Virus record (IMG/VR): IMGVR_UViG_3300035205_000772
Coordinates: 1 to 53,064 of that record
Origin: a virus
Reading direction: 5' to 3' (one strand)
DNA: 53,064 nucleotides
This document shows, in pieces, positions 15,632 through 24,154 of the stretch. Each line of letters begins with the position of its first letter. Position 1 is the stretch's first letter. The notes beneath the pieces are model-generated. The model ran no database searches and was not told where the DNA came from. It saw only the letters and a program-made list of their open reading frames with translations. The translations under genes and the position numbers were made by a program.

Positions 15632-16918
15632 TTATCCATTAAAAGAACTATACTCCATAGATTCTGGATTTAATTTGTTTAACCAATGATACAAATCTTC
15701 AAACCTTTCTTCTAAATCTTTATTTGTTGCCAATATCTCACCATTACCTATCTTTTTAAGATTTACATGACTCTTTGATGGGTAAGACTGAACATATTCT
15801 CTAAACCTTTTATGTATTATCTCTACACCATAGAAATCAGGATTCATATAAATAGGTGTACCAGGATATGGTGTGAATAATAAACAAATCCATTTATCAG
15901 GTTTTACATCTTCTATAAATTTCTTAACTGCCTCTATAGACTTATCTGTTTCTCCTGGTAGTCCTGTAATAATATAAACTTTTGCTTTTATTCCCCATTT
16001 TTGTATAAGTTTAACAGCGTTTCTGTGCATATCAGTAGTGGCTTTTCCTGCTTTATTAACAACCTCTAATATTTCATCGTCTGCAGATTCAAATCCAATT
16101 CCAACTTCTCTACAACCTGCATAATATAATAATTCCATATATTCATCACTCACCAATACTGAACTAATAGAACACCTAAACCTAATATCCAAATCATGTA
16201 ACTTGGGAGCTAATTTTTGAAATCTTTTTTTATCAATAATAACATTATCATCTAAAAATCTAAAATGTCTACACCCATACTTTTCAATCATTAGTTCTAT
16301 TTCTTCTATAACATTTTCTGCACTTCTAAATCTTGTTTTCTGTTGTAGGTTGGCACAAAAAGCACAAGCGAAAGGACAACCTCTACTTGTCATTAATGTT
16401 GCACCAATAACTTCACTTTCGTAGTTATATCCACCCCATAAATCTGCACTTGCTGCTCTATGGTCAGGAAGTAAGTGTCTTGCTGGATGTGGGATTGTGT
16501 CTAAATCTACTATCCTATCACCTCTTTGTAATCCTTTTGGTTTCTCTGTGCATATTTTAGTTATAATACTCTCTGCCTCATCTTGAACCACACAATCAAA
16601 GTCATCCACACAATCATCTGGTAACCAAGTTGCGTGTGGGCCACCTAAAATGGTATATGCCTTATCACCATACTTCTTTTTAATATTACGAGCCACTTCT
16701 TTCATATCATCTATTTGTGGTGTAACGGCAGTAATACAGTAGATATCACCTTTTGGTGGATTATCATACGAATTGTAATCTTCTCTTAAATCCCACAACT
16801 CACATTCAAAACCATCTCTCTCTAAGACAGCGGCAATGTATAATGGACCCAAAGGTGCATATGCAAATTGTTTTGCATCCATTTTAGCATCAGGGTTTAC
16901 TATGATTACTTTTTCCAT
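15632..16918 (-). CDS. B12-binding-domain radical SAM enzyme
   Basis: A 428-residue protein with an N-terminal cobalamin-binding-like domain (residues about 1-130: APLGPLYIAAVLE, ILGGPHATWLP, VVQDEAE) and a radical SAM core with CxxxCxxC at Cys181, Cys185, Cys188 in SRGCPFACAFC. Later segments IGFESADDEIL and ITGLPGETDKSIE are typical of the class B/MiaB-like core. Members methylate unreactive carbons or rearrange substrates. I choose ATG 16918, which shares a base with the preceding stop and follows GGAGAG; a start five codons earlier would overlap the upstream gene further. The next upstream gene encodes an amidinotransferase. Substrate unknown. Confidence 0.88.
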   Translation of the reverse strand: MEKVIIVNPDAKMDAKQFAYAPLGPLYIAAVLERDGFECELWDLREDYNSYDNPPKGDIYCITAVTPQIDDMKEVARNIKKKYGDKAYTILGGPHATWLPDDCVDDFDCVVQDEAESIITKICTEKPKGLQRGDRIVDLDTIPHPARHLLPDHRAASADLWGGYNYESEVIGATLMTSRGCPFACAFCANLQQKTRFRSAENVIEEIELMIEKYGCRHFRFLDDNVIIDKKRFQKLAPKLHDLDIRFRCSISSVLVSDEYMELLYYAGCREVGIGFESADDEILEVVNKAGKATTDMHRNAVKLIQKWGIKAKVYIITGLPGETDKSIEAVKKFIEDVKPDKWICLLFTPYPGTPIYMNPDFYGVEIIHKRFREYVQSYPSKSHVNLKKIGNGEILATNKDLEERFEDLYHWLNKLNPESMEYSSFNG

Positions 16919-17937
16919 TAATTTTCTCTCCACATATCAGTAGTTACACAATGAAATGAGCCACCAAGTGTTCTCGAATGTCTTATTCGTAATGGTAAAC
17001 TATCAACATTATGCTTTTTCAATAATTTATGTAACTCTACTTGACTTTCATCTACAATAACAGTATTTTCATCAATTGATAACAAATTTAACCCAATCCA
17101 AGTAGATGCGTGGTTAAAATTACCATAATATCCAATATCTACACAAGGTGGACACCAAATCTTATCCCACGACTTTAAAATTTCAGGCATATTGTCATCA
17201 TTCACTCTTTCTGGGTTCAATAAACACAATCCTTCCCTTAAAAGTGCTATAGTTGAATCAATATGAACATAAGAATACATATTTTCAAGAACATGAACCT
17301 TATATTCATCACCTAAAAAGTTTTGTAACCATTTTGCACCAAGTTTATTACCTGTGTTCGATAATAAATATAATATGTCTTTATTACACCGTAAAATGTT
17401 AGCCGCATCAAAAACGGGTTCTACATTTGTAAGTGTTAATTTAGTTAAATCTCTTCTTTGATAATTATCATCGGTTAATCTTGGTTTTGGTGCTGATACC
17501 CACCTTGCACCATCTTCCATATACTCAATAAACTGATCTCTAAATCCAAATGTCTCAAAATATCGTGAACGTAACGTCATTGGTGATTCTATAATCGTAT
17601 CTCCAATTACTGTAACACTATCTCTCGGACAAAATGTATAATATCCATCTGAAACCCAATCAATTGTTTGAAATATTTTATTATTTTGATTCGGTTTCAT
17701 TCTACGAACTTTAATATCAAAAAAAGATTTTAAAGATTGTACAAGAATATCTAAATCTTCTTTTGTTTCTTCTATAACTTGTTCAGGATAATAACCCTCT
17801 TTTACATCATCTATATTATTTTTATCTGCATAATTAATCGCATGTAAATCTTTACCTTTAATTGGATTATTTGCATTTTCTACTGTACCAACGAATACTT
17901 CTCTTAACCTATCCCATTCGTTATTAACTCTTACCAT
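16918..17937 (-). CDS. Glycine/inosamine-type amidinotransferase
   Basis: A 339-residue member of the amidinotransferase (pentein-fold) family. The catalytic residues are visible: the FDAAN segment with Asp177, YVHIDST with His225 and Asp227, and the C-terminal GGSFHC with the nucleophile Cys330. These enzymes move an amidino group from arginine to an amine, as in creatine and streptomycin biosynthesis. Together with the carbamoyltransferase it resembles decoration steps of aminocyclitol or amino-sugar pathways. The start ATG 17937 shares a base with the previous stop and follows AAAGGA. Guanidinylation of a sugar amine is plausible; arginine deiminase-like hydrolysis is the main alternative. 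Confidence 0.88.
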   Translation of the reverse strand: MVRVNNEWDRLREVFVGTVENANNPIKGKDLHAINYADKNNIDDVKEGYYPEQVIEETKEDLDILVQSLKSFFDIKVRRMKPNQNNKIFQTIDWVSDGYYTFCPRDSVTVIGDTIIESPMTLRSRYFETFGFRDQFIEYMEDGARWVSAPKPRLTDDNYQRRDLTKLTLTNVEPVFDAANILRCNKDILYLLSNTGNKLGAKWLQNFLGDEYKVHVLENMYSYVHIDSTIALLREGLCLLNPERVNDDNMPEILKSWDKIWCPPCVDIGYYGNFNHASTWIGLNLLSIDENTVIVDESQVELHKLLKKHNVDSLPLRIRHSRTLGGSFHCVTTDMWREN

Positions 17938-19082
17938 TAAAAAAATCCTTTTTCATGACCTGTTCTTATTTCATTTTCTGAATACTTGTAATAACCATCA
18001 CTAACTCTAGCCGAAAACTTATTATAATCATAATATCTACATTGACTATCACATTTTCTCCAATCAATAAAATTTTTCATTTTATCAAGTAATCCCTTTT
18101 CTTCTAAAAATGATAATCCATTATCTATCCAATTATCTACCACATAATCTTTATTTCCTAAATGTTCACAGCACCACAAAATATCGCCGTTTGAATTAAC
18201 AACCACATAAAATAAAGGTGCAAAACATTGTTTTACCATATGAGTTTGAGTTGATTGATTCCATTCATAATTTTCTATATTGGAATCAGCATTTCTAATT
18301 AATTTAGAATGCCTTTGTTTTCCAAATGTACCTTTATATGAAATTCCTTTCTTTTCACAATAATCTCTAACTTCATTTTCAACTTCTTCCCACGTATATC
18401 CTTTAGGTGGTTTTAATGTTCTATTACCTGCTCCTTCCATATCTTCTGTTCTATAACCAAAATAAACTATTCTCTGAAAATATTCATCAAATCCCATTTC
18501 TACTGCTAAATCAACGCTAGCTTTTAAATCTTCTATTTCTGAATTATAATCATTAATTAAAACTTTATAAGTAAAAAAAGTACCATAACTTTGAAACTCA
18601 CTCATTTTTTCAGAAATACTTTTCTTTACTTTTTCTAAATTACCTTTTCTTATTTGAAAATATTTTTTAGAATCTGCAGTATCAAAATCAATACCTACCC
18701 AATTTGGTCTATATTCTTTTGTAAAATTTAAATGTCTAAATCTTGCTCCATTAGTTATCAATCCTACCTTATATCCCTTATGTAAAACATAATTTATAAT
18801 TTTATCTGCATCTAAATGATCTAATGGTTCTCCACCTCCCGAAAAGGTAACATCTTTAATTCCTTCAGGTAAATTATCTATAAAATTTATCCAATCTTCA
18901 GTAGTTGCTTTATCAGGATTATGTTCTCTAAATATTTCTGAATTACAATAATAGCAGGCTTGATGGCAAGTATTAGTTATTTGTAACTCAAGACTCAAAG
19001 GAACAGGTATTCTACTACCATTAATAGTATCATTTAATCTTTCAAAATGATATTGCGCTTTATTAACTAATCCTTCACTCAT
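17937..19082 (-). CDS. Radical SAM protein with C-terminal SPASM/twitch-like region
   Basis: A 381-residue protein. The radical SAM motif is Cys39, Cys43, Cys46 in TNTCHQACYYC, followed by TFSGGGEPL, the SAM-contacting motif, near residue 80. A C-terminal region with QCFAPLFYV, ILWCCEHLG and WRKCDSQCRYYDYN supplies Cys for one or more auxiliary iron-sulfur clusters, as in SPASM/twitch enzymes that modify peptides or sugars. It lies between the amidinotransferase and an SGNH hydrolase, overlapping the latter by four bases. The reaction cannot be deduced; oxidation or epimerisation of a sugar or peptide intermediate would fit. Confidence 0.86.
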   Translation of the reverse strand: MSEGLVNKAQYHFERLNDTINGSRIPVPLSLELQITNTCHQACYYCNSEIFREHNPDKATTEDWINFIDNLPEGIKDVTFSGGGEPLDHLDADKIINYVLHKGYKVGLITNGARFRHLNFTKEYRPNWVGIDFDTADSKKYFQIRKGNLEKVKKSISEKMSEFQSYGTFFTYKVLINDYNSEIEDLKASVDLAVEMGFDEYFQRIVYFGYRTEDMEGAGNRTLKPPKGYTWEEVENEVRDYCEKKGISYKGTFGKQRHSKLIRNADSNIENYEWNQSTQTHMVKQCFAPLFYVVVNSNGDILWCCEHLGNKDYVVDNWIDNGLSFLEEKGLLDKMKNFIDWRKCDSQCRYYDYNKFSARVSDGYYKYSENEIRTGHEKGFF

Positions 19083-19951
19083 AACATTTTCTTTACATTA
19101 GGTATTAATTCGTCTACTACTTGGCTGTGTGCTAACTTACCATCATGTCTTAAATCTCTAGCTTTATCCTTATTCGGTGTTGTTATTTCTATCTTTTGTA
19201 CACTTTTAATATCTAACTGTAATTCAAAATCTTGTAAATAAGACCAATGTAAAACAGGTATATCTAATGCTTTCCACATATTATTTATTGCACAAAAATT
19301 AATATAATGATCTCTATACATTTCACCATTTTCTCTCAAATATCTTGTTCTAAACCAAGTATAATCTCTATCACTAGCTACCGTATTTATATTATAATGT
19401 GTAAACTCTAAATCTGTAGTTTTTCTATCATAATTAACATTAACATGAGCAAAACTTCTTCTAAAACTTTGAGGCCATTGATAAATTATTAAATTTGGTT
19501 TTTTCTTTCCGAGTTTTGGATATATGTTTTTAATAAATAAAACAGTATTGATATAAAGAGTATCTGGTCCAACTCCCCCTTTACCCAAATTTAAAATATC
19601 TATATCTAATGCTTGACTAAGTTGATGACACCATATATCATTTTTATGTAATCCAACTCCTTCTGTAATACTACAACCCATTACTAATATATTATCTTTA
19701 TCTAAATAATCTAATTCTTTTGCTCTATAACCCCAACTATTAAAATCATATCGCAATGTTTTTTCACTATCTGCATATTCCCAATCTGAACCAAGTTCTT
19801 CTAAATTCATTTTAAAGAATTCTTCTTTATCAGTACTGTGCCATTTAAGATCCCTAATACCCACTTTATTAGTATCAATTAATAAAGGAAATTGATTCCA
19901 CTTAAAACCTTTATGATCACTATTATATAATGTTAAATTACCTCGTCCCAT
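19079..19951 (-). CDS. SGNH/GDSL-type hydrolase-like protein
   Basis: A 290-residue protein with SGNH blocks: VMGCSITEG with candidate nucleophile Ser94, NLGKGGVGPD with block II Gly around residues 121-130, and DLRHDGKLAH near the C-terminus providing an Asp/His pair. Most glycan-associated members add or remove O-acyl groups. About 85 residues precede block I and carry no recognisable domain. No signal peptide is present, so action in the cytoplasm is likely. It is linked by short overlaps to a DegT-like aminotransferase upstream and a radical SAM gene downstream. Two other SGNH-like genes occur in the island (34492-35433 and 46410-47036), with little overall similarity by eye. Confidence 0.82.
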   Translation of the reverse strand: MGRGNLTLYNSDHKGFKWNQFPLLIDTNKVGIRDLKWHSTDKEEFFKMNLEELGSDWEYADSEKTLRYDFNSWGYRAKELDYLDKDNILVMGCSITEGVGLHKNDIWCHQLSQALDIDILNLGKGGVGPDTLYINTVLFIKNIYPKLGKKKPNLIIYQWPQSFRRSFAHVNVNYDRKTTDLEFTHYNINTVASDRDYTWFRTRYLRENGEMYRDHYINFCAINNMWKALDIPVLHWSYLQDFELQLDIKSVQKIEITTPNKDKARDLRHDGKLAHSQVVDELIPNVKKML

Positions 19952-20670
19952 TATTTATTAAAAACCTCTTTATCTGATACGTCATAATAGTTTTCCCAAC
20001 TATAAACATCTTCGTTTACTTCTGGTACTGAATCCATTAATAATATTCCTCTAGCAGCATCTTCGGGTAACATATACATATGCCATCCTATCATAGCAAA
20101 ATCATCATCTCCATAATGAACATTAACATTACGACCATCATGACTTGCAAGTTTTATCCATTCATATGCTTTTTTATCGTCAGTTAATACCATTCCACCT
20201 GCACCTATTGGTATTCTCTTTTTAATATTAAAAGATACTACTTGTAAAGCATTATCACCAACATACATATCCTTTGTCCATCTACAAGCACCATCCCATA
20301 TAGTATATGGTTTTAATTGATAAATACCTTTCCATTTTAAATCCTCAAACTCTACTTTATATCCTGCATTGATAATTGTCATTGGAACTGAAACATAAGT
20401 TCTACCAGGAATTTTTACTGTTTGAGGAAAATTTCTCATCCCATAAAACTGATCCCAATAATATTTTAAACAAAGAAACAATCCACTACTTGAACTATTT
20501 ACAGCACAAGCATATTTACTTCCTGCAAATTTTGCTACTTTTTTCTCAAAAATATCTATAACATCAAATGGATCTGAAAATTCATATCCAGCATCTTTTA
20601 ATTCAGTAAGTTCTGGACGTTCTTTACTTCCTAATTTTCCATAAGGCCAAGCTAAATACTTAACTTTCAT
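19951..20670 (-). CDS. Shortened DegT/DnrJ/EryC1/StrS aminotransferase
   Basis: A 239-residue protein with the large domain of a PLP sugar aminotransferase. VNSSSSGLFLCL resembles the phosphate-binding loop, VKIPGRTYVSVPMTI the conserved substrate segment, DGACRW the Asp that contacts the pyridine nitrogen, and SFNIKKRIPIGAGG carries the PLP lysine (Lys151). The family is normally about 360-400 residues; here the C-terminal small domain is missing just after a GWHMYMLPEDAARG segment. I place the start at ATG 20670, behind AGAGGAG and overlapping the kinase gene by four bases (ATGA). It may be a degenerate or partner-dependent enzyme in amino-sugar synthesis. Confidence 0.84.
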   Translation of the reverse strand: MKVKYLAWPYGKLGSKERPELTELKDAGYEFSDPFDVIDIFEKKVAKFAGSKYACAVNSSSSGLFLCLKYYWDQFYGMRNFPQTVKIPGRTYVSVPMTIINAGYKVEFEDLKWKGIYQLKPYTIWDGACRWTKDMYVGDNALQVVSFNIKKRIPIGAGGMVLTDDKKAYEWIKLASHDGRNVNVHYGDDDFAMIGWHMYMLPEDAARGILLMDSVPEVNEDVYSWENYYDVSDKEVFNK

Positions 20671-21455
20671 AAAATCTCCTCTAATGTAACTGTTGCAACT
20701 CCATGTTTCTGTACAACTACTGTAGTACATTTCTGTGCAAACTTAATTGCTTCATATATGTTATTGGTATCTAAATAACCACGAACTAATCCTGCAATAA
20801 ATGTATCCCCTGCTCCACTTACATCCCTTACAGGAACTTCTTTTACTGGATATTCTAATCCTTTATATCTACAACCTTTACTACCTAATGTAACAATAAG
20901 TTTATCTCTAAATCCTTTATCTGATAATAACTCGTAATTCTTTTTATATTCTAACTCATTTATTTTAATATAATCTGCGTCTTTAATCCACTTACCGAGT
21001 TTCTTTTTAGTATCCACGAATACATTTTTATTGTATTTACAAATATGTTCTATATCACTTTCTTCTAAAAATCCTTTACAATAATCTGAAATAATAATTG
21101 CATCAATTTTATCTATATTACCACCCAACCCATAAGATTTAAATTTATTATTTTTTATACCTTGTAATTTTTTTATTTCTACTCTATCACAATAATCATG
21201 TTCATCAACTCTTAATACCATTTGTCCTGAACGATTATCTACATATCGTTTTTTCACAATTGTATTTTCATTTGTAACTGTATAGATAGTCATTTCTAAT
21301 GATTCTACATTGTTTACAACATTTTTTGCCATACCACCATTTGATTCTTTATGTGTTGGTTTAAAAACTGGTATAGGTGCTTCTGGACTTATTCTTTCTA
21401 TGTCTCCATAAATAAAAATATCATTACAACTATCTCCTATAACTACTACATTCAT
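20667..21455 (-). CDS. PfkB-family sugar kinase, heptose-7-phosphate kinase-like
   Basis: A 262-residue kinase resembling the N-terminal domain of HldE/RfaE. The diagnostic RISPEAPIPVF is at residues 21-31, NGGMAKNVVNN stands in place of the GGAAN motif, KINELEY follows, and the catalytic DVSGAGDTF has Asp217. HldE domain 1 phosphorylates D-glycero-D-manno-heptose 7-phosphate on the way to NDP-heptose. It is shorter than the usual domain (about 315), mainly through loss between residues 55 and 90. The adenylyltransferase half of HldE is absent here. The gene overlaps its neighbours by four bases on each side. A heptose or other sugar-phosphate kinase role is likely; the exact sugar is uncertain. 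Confidence 0.87.
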   Translation of the reverse strand: MNVVVIGDSCNDIFIYGDIERISPEAPIPVFKPTHKESNGGMAKNVVNNVESLEMTIYTVTNENTIVKKRYVDNRSGQMVLRVDEHDYCDRVEIKKLQGIKNNKFKSYGLGGNIDKIDAIIISDYCKGFLEESDIEHICKYNKNVFVDTKKKLGKWIKDADYIKINELEYKKNYELLSDKGFRDKLIVTLGSKGCRYKGLEYPVKEVPVRDVSGAGDTFIAGLVRGYLDTNNIYEAIKFAQKCTTVVVQKHGVATVTLEEIL

Positions 21456-22603
21456 GATTCAATAACCTTTATATAAGCTTGTTTATCTTCTTCATTAAAT
21501 TTATCTTGTGGAAAAATTCCAGGTATAATTTTATAATCTTGTGCAAATGTACTAAAAGTTGAATCTCCAAATGCAATTAAAAAATAAGAATTAGCTAATG
21601 AAAACAAATCCACTACATTTTTTAAAACATATTGGTGGAATCCTTCAGGTGGATGTAAAGTTTTAGTACGTCTAAAATGTCTTCTCATCAATGGCGATTC
21701 GTTCATAATTGTATCAAAATCAATAATGTCATAATTATCATAAAATATTTTCAAATTCTTTTTATTAACATCACTACTAATGTAAAATTTTTGATTGGGA
21801 TTTATTTTTAACATCTCATCCATTATATACATATATACACTATTATTCACAGCAGTATATCCCACAGGATCTCCTGAGTACTGTAAAAGTAACTTTCCAT
21901 CTTTCATAGGGCTTTTTAATTGTCTTAATCTCTCCTTTACCACTTCAGAGTCATCTTTAAGAAAGTAAAGATTATCTGGTGGCTTTCCTGCAATTCCTAC
22001 ATTTTCTAAATTTAACAAATCTGATTCGTCAACTTCCCAATCTACAGGTTCTCCATCTCTAAATCCTTTAACATCATCTTCATCTCTAAAAACTCCCGTT
22101 GGCCACCTTCGTATATGTAATCCTACAGTTTTTTCTGTATATTTTTTGATAAACATTTCAAGAAACTGATCTTGAAGTGTTATTAACTGAGATGGTCTAG
22201 ATAATAATGCACCTGTATCTTCATCAAAATCACTAAACTCATCAATAAAATGAAATCCAAAATTAGAATAATAATCTTTACTTATATTTAATTTATAATT
22301 CTTTTTATCCGACATTTGTTTTAATTTTTTATAAGTAATCGGCGTAGTACCTTTATAAAATTTAGAACTAACATAATTATATTTTTCATCTCTTAACTCA
22401 TCATGATGTACTCCTTTTGTATATGGAAGTTCTATATATTGTAATTCTGGCCAATAATTTTCTTCTAATAATATATTAAATTTAAAATCATTAGCTTTAC
22501 ATAAACCATATGCTATTTCCCAATGGAAAAGTCTATTGCACAATCCCGTATCTTCAGGACTCATAGAACCACCCCAGGGTTCTCTCCATCTTAAATTATT
22601 CAT
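21452..22603 (-). CDS. Fucosyltransferase-like GT-B protein (NodZ/O-FucT type)
   Basis: A 383-residue protein. VGLHIRRWPTG, with His163, Arg165 and Arg166, matches the HxRR GDP-fucose-binding motif shared by alpha-1,6- and protein O-fucosyltransferases. FYISSD near residue 280 and the late FGDSTFSTFAQDY segment match the other conserved nucleotide-binding motifs. An N-terminal NRLFHWEIAYGL stretch fits the start of the first Rossmann-like domain. The product would transfer fucose or a related 6-deoxy sugar in the cytoplasm. No membrane segment is present. The gene is translationally coupled to both the kinase and the oxygenase genes. Donor and acceptor are unknown. Confidence 0.83.
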   Translation of the reverse strand: MNNLRWREPWGGSMSPEDTGLCNRLFHWEIAYGLCKANDFKFNILLEENYWPELQYIELPYTKGVHHDELRDEKYNYVSSKFYKGTTPITYKKLKQMSDKKNYKLNISKDYYSNFGFHFIDEFSDFDEDTGALLSRPSQLITLQDQFLEMFIKKYTEKTVGLHIRRWPTGVFRDEDDVKGFRDGEPVDWEVDESDLLNLENVGIAGKPPDNLYFLKDDSEVVKERLRQLKSPMKDGKLLLQYSGDPVGYTAVNNSVYMYIMDEMLKINPNQKFYISSDVNKKNLKIFYDNYDIIDFDTIMNESPLMRRHFRRTKTLHPPEGFHQYVLKNVVDLFSLANSYFLIAFGDSTFSTFAQDYKIIPGIFPQDKFNEEDKQAYIKVIES

Positions 22604-23256
22604 ACTATCACCGAAATATCTTTTCTATTTTTCCAAGTTGCAGGCAATTCTTCATCATTTTTAACACAGAATCCGATAAGATTATTTCTATCTTCTTTTG
22701 CAAAAGTATATGTTGGATTTACCCAATGTGGTATTCTTAATGAATGGTTAATTAACACCAATCTATTTGGATCAGGAAAAATAGAAAGTATTTCTCCACC
22801 ACTTGAAACTTGTAGTTGGCCGCCCCAATCATATTTCCAAAGTTCTTTTGTTAAATATAATATGTACCCAGCCTCTCCCATATAATCATCATAATGACAT
22901 CGTATGTAATCCTTACCATTATTTTTAATCTTTGTTGCTTGATGTCTAAATTGCCCTAAGGCATCTCCATTAACCTCTTTTATTATAGGTTTTATATATT
23001 CATCAAATACCCCTAATACATAATCATCAGATGCTACATCATGACTCGACCAAAAATGTGCCAAATAATCTTCGGGTGAATCAGGAAATCGTTTATCATT
23101 GGAAGTCTCCCACAATTTATATCTACCTTCTCTGATTTGATCAATTTCTACAAAATCTTTTGCAGAATTAAATATTTCAACCATTTCACTATAAACCTCT
23201 AATGGTAAGAAATTATCTATTATTACGTAACCATTTTTTTTGTACTCACTTAACAT
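22600..23256 (-). CDS. 2-oxoglutarate/Fe(II)-dependent oxygenase
   Basis: A 218-residue dioxygenase with a full set of ligands: HYD with His121 and Asp123, the distal His177 in RIPHWV, and Arg190 in KEDRNNLIGF for 2-oxoglutarate. The YILYLTKELW and DWGGQLQV strands before the distal His are typical of the prolyl 4-hydroxylase-like group common in T4-like marine phages. It would hydroxylate a peptide, sugar or lipid with 2-oxoglutarate and oxygen. It is coupled to the fucosyltransferase-like gene (four-base overlap) and to an SDR gene (11-base overlap), which favours a glycan-related substrate, but a protein substrate cannot be excluded. Confidence 0.88.
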   Translation of the reverse strand: MLSEYKKNGYVIIDNFLPLEVYSEMVEIFNSAKDFVEIDQIREGRYKLWETSNDKRFPDSPEDYLAHFWSSHDVASDDYVLGVFDEYIKPIIKEVNGDALGQFRHQATKIKNNGKDYIRCHYDDYMGEAGYILYLTKELWKYDWGGQLQVSSGGEILSIFPDPNRLVLINHSLRIPHWVNPTYTFAKEDRNNLIGFCVKNDEELPATWKNRKDISVIV

Positions 23257-24154
23257 AATTTTCTTTATACCATTTAATTGTTTTTTCTAATCCCTCTTTC
23301 AACGTATACTTACATTCCCAACCAAGTTCATTCATTATTTTAGTTGAGTCAATTTTACGAACTGGTATCATTGGTTTCATACCACCTACGTATTCTATTG
23401 GTGCATCATAGTTTTCAATTTCCATACACATTGATAATACTTCATTTACAGAATGAGCTGTATTACTTCCAATGTTCCATATAGAATAATCATCTACTTT
23501 TCTAACAATAAGTTCTAAAGCAGTAACCACATCATCTATATGAATCAAATCTCTTATTTCAGAACCATCTCCCCAAACTTTAATTGGATTGTGTTTATCT
23601 ACTACTTTTCTAATTGTAGCAGGTGTTACATGACATTTATCAAAATCCCATTTATCTCCAGGTCCAAATATATTCGCAGGTCTAACAACTATACACTGCA
23701 TAGTTTTATCTAAACGATTAGAATACATATCACATAATACTTCTGCATATCTTTTCATCCAACCAACAGGAAAATATGCAGGATATGGTTCATCAAAAAT
23801 ATAGTCAGTTTCTTTTACTGATCTCTCATTTGATGGTGGATAAATTGTAGAACTACTGATAAAAATGAACTTCTTAACACCACTATGATAAGAAGCATCC
23901 ATTACATTAGCATTCATAGCAACATTTGGTGTAACGTGAACCAATGGTGATTTCTCTGTATCAAAAGCGTTTGATGTATTTGCTGCACAATGAACAATTG
24001 TATCATAACCTTGTATCAAATCTTTACAAACATCAAGTGATGTTAAATCTCCATCTTTAGATGATATTCCATCTACTTCATAATTATTTTCTTTTAATAG
24101 TCTATAAAGATTAGAACCTATTAAACCTGTTACTCCTGTTATTAGTATTTTCAT
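23246..24154 (-). CDS. Extended SDR (NDP-sugar epimerase-like) with Val at the catalytic Tyr position
   Basis: A 302-residue extended short-chain dehydrogenase. GVTGLIGSN at about 7-15 is the NAD-binding GxxGxxG, VHCAANTSN and FIFISSSTIYPP follow, and VVRPANIFGPGD and VWGDGSEIRDLIHIDDV are typical of NDP-sugar epimerases and reductases. In the YxxxK active site the Lys is Lys134 (GWMKRYAE), but the Tyr position is Val130. DNA at this codon reads GTT with no sign of a frame problem. Either the protein uses another acid, binds without full catalysis, or is a specialised variant. It overlaps the oxygenase gene by 11 bases and the next SDR gene by four. Confidence 0.88.
   Translation of the reverse strand: MKILITGVTGLIGSNLYRLLKENNYEVDGISSKDGDLTSLDVCKDLIQGYDTIVHCAANTSNAFDTEKSPLVHVTPNVAMNANVMDASYHSGVKKFIFISSSTIYPPSNERSVKETDYIFDEPYPAYFPVGWMKRYAEVLCDMYSNRLDKTMQCIVVRPANIFGPGDKWDFDKCHVTPATIRKVVDKHNPIKVWGDGSEIRDLIHIDDVVTALELIVRKVDDYSIWNIGSNTAHSVNEVLSMCMEIENYDAPIEYVGGMKPMIPVRKIDSTKIMNELGWECKYTLKEGLEKTIKWYKENYVK

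Noticed and set aside
20671-20730. Longer DegT-like protein starting inside the kinase gene
   Set aside because: The MKVKYLAWPYGK start at 20670 has an AGAGGAG site and the four-base overlap typical here.
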